A stretch of DNA of 64,000 nucleotides, taken from Marilutibacter penaei. Its GTDB lineage: Bacteria; Pseudomonadota; Gammaproteobacteria; Xanthomonadales; Xanthomonadaceae. The notes under the pieces are model-generated. The model was not told where the DNA came from. It was given only the letters and a program-made list of their open reading frames with translations, and searched no databases. Positions within the stretch are counted from its first letter, which is position 1. The number at the start of each line of letters is the position of its first letter. The DNA is taken from assembly GCF_014145395.1 (NCBI RefSeq), contig NZ_JACHTE010000004.1:1-64000 (forward strand), given 5' to 3'. Positions 58,138 through 64,000 of the stretch are shown in pieces. The position numbers were made by a program, and so were the translations under genes.

Positions 58138-58162
58138 ACGGGTGCTGCAGCGCAGCACCCGT
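58138..58162. repeat. Perfect inverted repeat downstream of the DUF819 gene
   Basis: ACGGGTGCTGC-AGC-GCAGCACCCGT, 11-bp arms and a 3-nt loop. It lies 10 bp past the DUF819-gene stop (minus strand), with no T-run. It is likely an mRNA 3' end hairpin or a protein-binding palindrome ahead of cstA. Confidence 0.6.
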
Positions 58163-58171
58163 GGGCGCGAA

Positions 58172-59434
58172 TCAGGTCGCGATGATGCGCAGGAGTTGCC
58201 CGGTCAGGTAGGCGCAATAAGTGCCGAGCGCGTAGCCCAGCACGGCCAGCAGCACGCCCACCGGCGCCAGCGCGGGATGGAAGGCGCTGGCGACCACGGG
58301 CGCCGAGGCCGCGCCACCGACATTGGCCTGCGAGCCCACGGCCATGAAGAACAGCGGCGCACGGATCAGCTTGGCGACGAGCAGCAGCAGGCCGCCGTGG
58401 ACCGCGATCCAGATCAGCCCGAGCGCGAACAGACCCGGCTTGTCCAGCAGCGCCCCGATGTCCATGTGCATGCCGATGGTCGCGACCAGCACGTAGAGCA
58501 TGGCCGAGCCGACCTTGGACGCGCCGGCGCCCTCCAGGGTCCGCGCGCGCGTGAAGCTCATCAGCAGGCCGAGGGTCGTCGCGAACACGACCATCCAGAA
58601 GAAGGTCGAGGTCAGGCTGTAATCCGCAAGCGCGTCGGCGAACGGCAGGGACTCCAGCCAGGCGACCAGCGGATCGGCCAGGAAGTGCGACAGGCCGGTG
58701 GCGCCCAGGCCCACCGCGAGGATGACCATCAGGTCGGCCAGGCTCGGGTTGCGCGAATGCTCGGCCTGGTAGGCCTCGATGCGCCGCTTCATGTCGTCGA
58801 TCGCCGAGGTGTCGGCGCCGGTCCAGCGATCGAACACCTCCGATCGCGCCGCCAGGAACAGCAGCACCGCCATCCACACGTTCGCCACCAGCACGTCGAC
58901 CGCGATGAACTGGCCGAACAGGTTCTCCTCGACCTCGAACACCTCTTTCATCGCCGCCTGGTTGGCGCCACCGCCGATCCAGCTGCCGGCGACCGTCGTC
59001 ATGCCGCGCCAGGTGTCCCCGGCCACGGTCTCCGGATGCACGAGGCCCATCACCGAGAACGAGACCACCGCGCCAAGCATCACCCCCAGGGTGCCGGTCA
59101 GGAACATCACGACCGCCTTCGGCCCCAGGCGGACGATCGCGCCGAGGTCGATCGCGATGCACAGCAGCACCAGGGCACTTGGCAGCAGGTAGTCGCGCGC
59201 CATCGGGTAGAGCCCGGACGCGTTGCCGTCGATCAGTCCGATGCTGTTGTAGATCGCCGGCACCAGGTAGCACAGCAACAGGGCCGGCACATAGGTGTAG
59301 AAGGACTTCCAGAATCCGGAAGGCCGCGATGACGTCCAGAAGATCGCGCCCAGTGTCACGGCCAGCAGGCCCATGACGACGGCATCGTTGGTGATGAAGG
59401 CGGACGTGGTGGCGGGGTCGGTGGCAGCGGCCAT
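58172..59434 (-). CDS. DUF819 family membrane protein
   Basis: A 420-residue polytopic protein with about 10-12 hydrophobic segments. DUF819 features are visible: WRGMTTVAGSWIGGGANQAAMKEVFE and the C-terminal FFMAVGSQANVGGAASAPVVASAFHP. AGGAG lies 6 bases before the ATG. The fold resembles other anion/carboxylate-type permeases, but the substrate is unknown. It lies 61 bp downstream of an S9 peptidase on the same strand; a joint role in peptide use is only a guess. Confidence 0.88.
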   Translation of the reverse strand: MAAATDPATTSAFITNDAVVMGLLAVTLGAIFWTSSRPSGFWKSFYTYVPALLLCYLVPAIYNSIGLIDGNASGLYPMARDYLLPSALVLLCIAIDLGAIVRLGPKAVVMFLTGTLGVMLGAVVSFSVMGLVHPETVAGDTWRGMTTVAGSWIGGGANQAAMKEVFEVEENLFGQFIAVDVLVANVWMAVLLFLAARSEVFDRWTGADTSAIDDMKRRIEAYQAEHSRNPSLADLMVILAVGLGATGLSHFLADPLVAWLESLPFADALADYSLTSTFFWMVVFATTLGLLMSFTRARTLEGAGASKVGSAMLYVLVATIGMHMDIGALLDKPGLFALGLIWIAVHGGLLLLVAKLIRAPLFFMAVGSQANVGGAASAPVVASAFHPALAPVGVLLAVLGYALGTYCAYLTGQLLRIIAT

Positions 59435-59495
59435 CGAGGCTCCTGGTGTTGGATGAGGCGAGGCCGGCGCCCGCGTGGGCACCGGCCCACCCGTG

Positions 59496-61577
59496 CTATT
59501 GGCCGATGTACTGCTTCAGCCAGCCGTTGACGGTGTCATGCCATTGCACGCTGTTCTGCGGCTTCAGCACCCAGTGGTTCTCGTCGGGGAAGTACAGGAA
59601 CTTCGACTCGATGCCCTGGCGCTGAAGCGCGGTGAACACGCCCAGGCCCTGCTCCACCGGGATGCGGTAATCGAGCTGGCCGTGGATGACCAGCATCGGC
59701 ACGCGCCAGTCCTGCACGTGGTTGACCGGGTTGAACTTCTCGTAGCCCTCCGGGTTGTCGTAGGGCGTGCCGCCGTTCTCCCACTCGGTGAACCACAGCT
59801 CTTCGGTGGCGTAGCCCATCATGCGCTGGTCGAACACGCCGTCGTGGCTGACCAGGCACTTCCAGGGCGAGTGACCGGCTTCGTCGAACCAGTTCCCGGC
59901 GATCCAGTTGACCATGAAGCCGCCGTAGCTCGCGCCGAGCGCGCAGGCGCGGTCACCGTCGAGGAATGGGTACTTCTCCTGCGCCGCCGCCCAGCCCTTC
60001 TGCAGGTCTTCCAGCGGGCGATCGCCCCAGTGGCCGCTGATCGAATCGGTGAACGCCTGGCCGTAGCCGGTCGACCCGTGGAAGTCGATCATGACCGCCG
60101 CGTAGCCTTGGCCGGCGTAGGTCTGCGGGTTCCAGCGATAGCTCCAGCCGTTGCCGAAGCTGCCCTGCGGCCCCCCGTGGATGATGAAGGCTACCGGGTA
60201 GGTCTTGCCGGCTTCGTAGTTCCACGGCTTGACCACGTAGCCGTGCACGGTCTCGCCGTTCCAGCCCTTGAAGCTGAACTGCTCGAAGTCACCGAACGCC
60301 ACGTCGGGGAGCATCTCGCCCGCGCTCGGCGTGATCGCGCGCAGCGACTCGCCGTCGGGGGTCGCCGTGTAAATGACGTCACCGGTCTTGAGTCCGTTGC
60401 GGGTGAACGCCAGCGTCGGGCCCGCCAGCTGCACCGACGAGACGCCGCCATCGCCGACCAGCTTGCGCGGCTCGCCGGTGGCGATATCGACGGCATACAG
60501 CGGATGTTCGCCCATGTCCTGCACGGCGGTGTAGATCGTCTCGCCGTCGACCGAGAGCGTGATGCCGCCCGCGGAGCGATCCCAATCGGGCGCGATCTCG
60601 CGGCTCGCGCCGGTCGACAGGTCCATGGCCATCAGGCCAAAGCGGTCGGCCTCGAAGCCGGGGCGCTTCATCGCCATGTAGTACAACGTGCCGCCGTCGG
60701 CACTGAAGGTCGCGCCGGTATCCCAGGCCAGGTTGGCAGCCGTCAGGTTGCGCGCGGTGCCGCTGCCATCGGCGTTGACCTGGTACAGGTCAAAGTTGGT
60801 CGACCAGGGCTCCTCGCCGTTGGCGAGGCGCGCGCTCATCACCAGGGTCTGGCCGTCGGGCGACCAGGTGTACTCGCTGCTGTCGCCGAAAGGCCTCGAT
60901 GGCACGTCTGCGATCAGGTCGGCGCCGACCAGGGTCGCCGTCTTCGCAGGCGTCCTGCCGAGCGCGGCGACGAACACGCGGTTCAGGCGACCGTCGTTCC
61001 ATGCATCCCAGTGCCGTACGAACATGCGGTCGTACACGACACCGGTCTGCTTCGACGCGTCCCGCGACGCCGTGCGCGCGGCGGTGCAGGCCAGATCGCT
61101 CTTGCAGTCGACGAACGCCTCCACGTTGACCGCCACGCGGTCGCCCTCCGGGGACAGCTGGAAACCGCCCACGCCCACCGGAAGGTCGGTCAGCTGGCGG
61201 GGCGCTCCGCCGCCGGTATCCATCGCATACAACTGGGAGCTCCCCGACCGGGCACTGAGGAAATACACCGTCCCGCCGTCGGGACCGAAGGCCGGTGAGT
61301 TCACGTTCCACCCTTCGGGCGTAAGTTGCTTCGGCGGTGCGGCATCGCGCGCGAACAGGTCCTCGATCCACAGGCTGGTGCTCGCGCTGTTGGCCTCGAG
61401 GTCAGCGACGCGCTTGGCAAACACGACATGGCGGCCGTCGGGCGAAAGCGTGGGCGAAGAGAACCGGTCCATCGACGCGAGATCCCGTACATCGAAGCCG
61501 CGCGGGGCGGCAGACAGGCTGGCAACGGGCAGCGCGGCCGCGATGAGCAGCGGCAGGATGGCAGGGCGGACGGGCAT
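59496..61577 (-). CDS. S9 family prolyl-oligopeptidase-type peptidase, exported
   Basis: A 693-residue serine peptidase. A signal peptide (MPVRPAILPLLIAAALPVASLSA) is followed by an N-terminal beta-propeller with WD40-like PD40 repeats (LSPDGRHVVFAK, FGPDGGTVYFLS, WSPDGQTLVMS, FSADGGTLYYMA). A C-terminal alpha/beta hydrolase domain has S550 in GASYGGF, Asp in IHGQLDYRIP and His in DENHWVL. It probably degrades peptides in the periplasm (acylaminoacyl- or dipeptidyl-peptidase-like). It is downstream of a second, different S9 peptidase. Confidence 0.93.
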   Translation of the reverse strand: MPVRPAILPLLIAAALPVASLSAAPRGFDVRDLASMDRFSSPTLSPDGRHVVFAKRVADLEANSASTSLWIEDLFARDAAPPKQLTPEGWNVNSPAFGPDGGTVYFLSARSGSSQLYAMDTGGGAPRQLTDLPVGVGGFQLSPEGDRVAVNVEAFVDCKSDLACTAARTASRDASKQTGVVYDRMFVRHWDAWNDGRLNRVFVAALGRTPAKTATLVGADLIADVPSRPFGDSSEYTWSPDGQTLVMSARLANGEEPWSTNFDLYQVNADGSGTARNLTAANLAWDTGATFSADGGTLYYMAMKRPGFEADRFGLMAMDLSTGASREIAPDWDRSAGGITLSVDGETIYTAVQDMGEHPLYAVDIATGEPRKLVGDGGVSSVQLAGPTLAFTRNGLKTGDVIYTATPDGESLRAITPSAGEMLPDVAFGDFEQFSFKGWNGETVHGYVVKPWNYEAGKTYPVAFIIHGGPQGSFGNGWSYRWNPQTYAGQGYAAVMIDFHGSTGYGQAFTDSISGHWGDRPLEDLQKGWAAAQEKYPFLDGDRACALGASYGGFMVNWIAGNWFDEAGHSPWKCLVSHDGVFDQRMMGYATEELWFTEWENGGTPYDNPEGYEKFNPVNHVQDWRVPMLVIHGQLDYRIPVEQGLGVFTALQRQGIESKFLYFPDENHWVLKPQNSVQWHDTVNGWLKQYIGQ

Positions 61578-61714
61578 CGGGAACTCCGGGCATCGGGACG
61601 AAAGACCCGATGGTAGGCCGCCGGCAAGGTCGCCCGCAAAGGCGCCGCCCCGCCTCGCAGGGCGCGCGGGGATGCTGCGATGCAGCAGCGCACGGGTCTC
61701 CCGGGTCCCCTCCC

Positions 61715-61743
61715 GAACGAAAACGACGCCCGGAGGCGCCGTT
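61715..61743 (-). terminator. Terminator of the upstream S9 peptidase gene
   Basis: On the minus strand AACGGCGCC-TCC-GGGCGTCGTT pairs over nine to ten bases with one G-U, followed by TTCGTTC. It lies about 30 bp past the stop at 61772. Confidence 0.7.
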
Positions 61744-61771
61744 CCCGTAGCATTCGTCCGACGGAGGTGGA

Positions 61772-63796
61772 TCAGCGGGCCGTTGACCCGCTGCCGGCCG
61801 GGGTGGCCTCGGCGGCCACGCCGCCCCCGAGATGGGTCGAGAGGAAGGCCAGCAACCGGGTATAGAACTCGCGGCGGTGCGCCTCCTTGTAGAAGCCGTG
61901 TCCCTCGGTGCTGTAGTACAGGCTCTCCACGGGCACACCTGCGGCCTGCAGCGCGCGCTCCATCTTCTGCGTATGCTCGATCGGCGCGATGTGGTCCTCC
62001 CCGCCGGCCGCCAGGAACACCGGCGCCTTGATCCGGTCGGCCAGGCGGTTCGGCGATACCGCAGCAAGCGTCGCCGCATCACCGACCCACTCCATCGACC
62101 AGTTGCCCAGGCGGAGGCTCGAGCGACGGTCCTCCGCCTGCATCGCCGGGAGATCGTAGACACCGACGTAACCCGCCGCGCAGCGATAGAGATCCGGCTC
62201 CTTGGCGACGCCCATCAACGACGCGTAGGCACCATAGCTGGCCCCGAACAGGCAGATGCGGCCCCGGTCTGCGATGCCCTCTTCGATGGCCCAGCGGGTT
62301 GCATCGGTCAGGTCATCCTGCATCTTGCCGCCCCATTCGCGGGCACCAGCGCTCTCGTAGGCCCGGCCATAGCCTGCCGAACCACGGAAGTTGAGCTGGA
62401 GGACCGCGTAGCCGGCATCCGCGAGCATCTGCGCCTGTGTGTCGAAGCCCCAGACATCCTGGATGAAGAACGGCCCGCCGTGGGGCATGACGACCATCGG
62501 CAACGCCTGCCCGTCACTGCCGCGTGGCCGCGTCACGTAGCCGTGCAGCGCCATGCCATCGCGCGCGGTGAAGGTGAACGGGGTACTGGTGGCCTGCTGC
62601 CCGGGATCGAACCAGTCGCGGTTGGCGACGACGAAATCGGCCTTCTTGTCGACGGTGTCGAAGAGGTAGTACTCGCCCGGATTGGCGTCGCTCGATACAT
62701 GGACGAGCGCGAGCCGGCCATCCGCCGTCTGCGAGGTGATCTCCACCGCCTGGCCCTCGAAGGCCGCCTCGAGACTGCGATACAGCCGTGCCTCCGGTGC
62801 ATCGGGCTGGATGAAGGCCGAGCGGGGCTTGCCGTCCACGTAGAACACGCCCAACGGGATGCGGGTACCCGAGCGGTAGATCACGTTGGTCTCCGCTCCA
62901 TGCTGGTAACCGATCAGGGCCGGGTCGGCGGTTTCGTCCCGCAGCACCTCTTCCCGGGTGCCCGACGCGAGGTCGACCGCGACGATGCTATCCGGCCCGC
63001 GGGGCTGCTCGACGCGCAGGTATGCGGTGGCATCGTCCTCGGAGAATCCGATCGGCACTTCGAACAGGCCGTTCTCCTCTGCCTTGACCAGGCGCCAGTC
63101 GGCATCCTCCGAACTGCGGTAGTAGAGCCGGCGCGAATTGTCCGCGTTGGAGCCCCAGGCATAGCGCACGACACCCTGGTTGTCGGTGGCGAAATGCGCG
63201 CCCCGGACCGGCACCGTCGCCACGCGCATCCGCCGGCCGGTGAACAGGTCCATTCTCTCGGCCACCGTATAGGGGTCACGCGTGTTGTAGGGAATGACAC
63301 GGACCAGCGCCGTGCGATCGTCGGCGGTATTGGCGATGGTCGGGATGGGATGCGCGGCGATCCTGTCGCTGCCCTGCTTGGGCTTGATGGTGGTGCCCAG
63401 TCCACCATCGTCCACGCGCGCGCCGGAGAGCATCTCGATCCGGCTGCCATCCGCGTTCATGGCGAACAGCTCGCCCGTCCATTGCGGCGCTTCCAGCGAG
63501 CCGAACTTTTCCGCACCGCTGATCAGCAGGCGGTCCGGCGTCGCCCACACGAAATCCGCGATATGGCCGTTCGCCCCCATCTGCAGGTTGGCGGTAACGG
63601 CGAGTGTCTTCCGGTCCATCACGACCAGGACGGTCCGGTCCTCCAGCGGGACCGTTGCGGCCAGGTGGTCGCCCGTGGGCGATATCTTCAACTCGTTGAA
63701 CTGTCCGGAACGCGTGTAGGCCTGCACGTCCACGGGAGCTGCGGCATGGGCCGGCGCGATGGCGAGCAGCGCGGCGAACATCAGCAACTTCTTCAT
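61772..63796 (-). CDS. S9 family peptidase, exported
   Basis: A 674-residue peptidase of the S9 (Peptidase_S9) type. A signal peptide MKKLLMFAALLAIAPAHA is preceded by AAGGGG. The beta-propeller N-domain is more divergent than in its neighbour. In the hydrolase domain S520 lies in FGASYGAYASL, Asp in GGEDHIAP and His in STEGHGFY. PHGGPF forms the oxyanion region. The two neighbours share the fold but not close sequence, so they look like separate family members, not a recent duplication. Confidence 0.92.
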   Translation of the reverse strand: MKKLLMFAALLAIAPAHAAAPVDVQAYTRSGQFNELKISPTGDHLAATVPLEDRTVLVVMDRKTLAVTANLQMGANGHIADFVWATPDRLLISGAEKFGSLEAPQWTGELFAMNADGSRIEMLSGARVDDGGLGTTIKPKQGSDRIAAHPIPTIANTADDRTALVRVIPYNTRDPYTVAERMDLFTGRRMRVATVPVRGAHFATDNQGVVRYAWGSNADNSRRLYYRSSEDADWRLVKAEENGLFEVPIGFSEDDATAYLRVEQPRGPDSIVAVDLASGTREEVLRDETADPALIGYQHGAETNVIYRSGTRIPLGVFYVDGKPRSAFIQPDAPEARLYRSLEAAFEGQAVEITSQTADGRLALVHVSSDANPGEYYLFDTVDKKADFVVANRDWFDPGQQATSTPFTFTARDGMALHGYVTRPRGSDGQALPMVVMPHGGPFFIQDVWGFDTQAQMLADAGYAVLQLNFRGSAGYGRAYESAGAREWGGKMQDDLTDATRWAIEEGIADRGRICLFGASYGAYASLMGVAKEPDLYRCAAGYVGVYDLPAMQAEDRRSSLRLGNWSMEWVGDAATLAAVSPNRLADRIKAPVFLAAGGEDHIAPIEHTQKMERALQAAGVPVESLYYSTEGHGFYKEAHRREFYTRLLAFLSTHLGGGVAAEATPAGSGSTAR

Positions 63797-63906
63797 GAAA
63801 TCCCCTTCCATATGGCGCCGCATCCCCGTTGCGCCCCACGGCATCGCCGGCGCGGCCCACGAAGAGTAGCCGAAGACGGCCGCCGGAACGCACGATCCGG
63901 TTCCGT

Positions 63907-64000
63907 TCAGCGCATGGCCTGCTCGAGGGTGTCCGGGAGCGCGGCCCGCCATTCCGGTGGCTCGATGCCGTGTGAGGCCAGCAATGCCGTGTCCAGCACG
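63907..64000 (-). CDS. C-terminal end of an unidentified protein
   Basis: The window cuts this minus-strand gene. The last 31 codons read VLDTALLASHGIEPPEWRAA... and end QAMR-TGA. The pattern LDT..L...GI.PPEW..AL resembles the C-terminus of NAD-dependent sugar-nucleotide reductases of the RfbD type. That is only a faint resemblance. Confidence 0.45.
   Translation of the reverse strand, partial: VLDTALLASHGIEPPEWRAALPDTLEQAMR

Noticed and set aside
59496-63796. The two S9 peptidases as a recent tandem duplication
   Set aside because: Outside the Ser/Asp/His motifs the sequences differ strongly and the propeller domains do not align by eye.

Overview
This is a high-GC chromosomal segment from a gammaproteobacterium, most likely Lysobacteraceae/Xanthomonadaceae (Lysobacter/Luteimonas-like). 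The clues are the gene order and content: thrS-infC-rpmI-rplT-pheST-ihfA-merR, petABC, sspAB, an Oar-like TonB-dependent receptor, a GumN-type protein, S9 peptidases and a fimT-pilVWXY1E minor pilin operon. The genus is inference. No phage, insertion sequence or CRISPR array was seen.

Region by region: (1) 1-7.5 kb holds dxs, then a tightly coupled three-gene cluster: a fatty-acid-hydroxylase-type diiron membrane enzyme, a KAS III/DarB-like ketosynthase fused to a heme-oxygenase-like domain, and an unrecognised protein. It ends against a convergent, motif-degenerate TraB/GumN protein. (2) 7.5-15.7 kb is the minus-strand translation/IHF operon with tRNA-Pro. It has a putative thrS attenuator, an AUC-initiated infC, an internal promoter before rpmI and a hairpin before pheS. 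(3) 15.7-21 kb has an M19 dipeptidase, an aminotransferase/sulfotransferase-like pair, tRNA-Val and uvrB. (4) 21-31 kb has a lone FimT/GspH pseudopilin, tRNA-Asn, the minor pilin operon with a large PilY1, a divergent AlgZ/FimS-type histidine kinase and ppnN. (5) 31-41.9 kb has the TonB-dependent receptor, marC, an SDR, grxD, sodB, purEK, a Trm112-like protein, nadC, a DUF3301 protein, sspB and sspA. (6) 42-49 kb has the cytochrome bc1 operon petABC, a lytic transglycosylase, miaB and a secreted amidohydrolase. (7) 49.4-55 kb has msrB, a small membrane protein, the phoH-ybeY-corC operon ending in a DUF4105/Lnb-type membrane protein where lnt often sits, and corA. (8) 55-64 kb (all minus) has cstA with a small protein ending in Cys-Cys and an ArsA/Get3-like ATPase, a DUF819 membrane protein, two S9 peptidases and the tail of another gene.

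Most genes are housekeeping and densely packed, with many 4-bp ATGA/GTGA overlaps that indicate translational coupling. The parts least explained by standard annotation are the ketosynthase-fusion cluster, the Lnb-type protein after corC, the cstA/CC-protein/ArsA operon, the PPC domain inserted in PilY1, and the histidine kinase beside the pilin operon with no response regulator.
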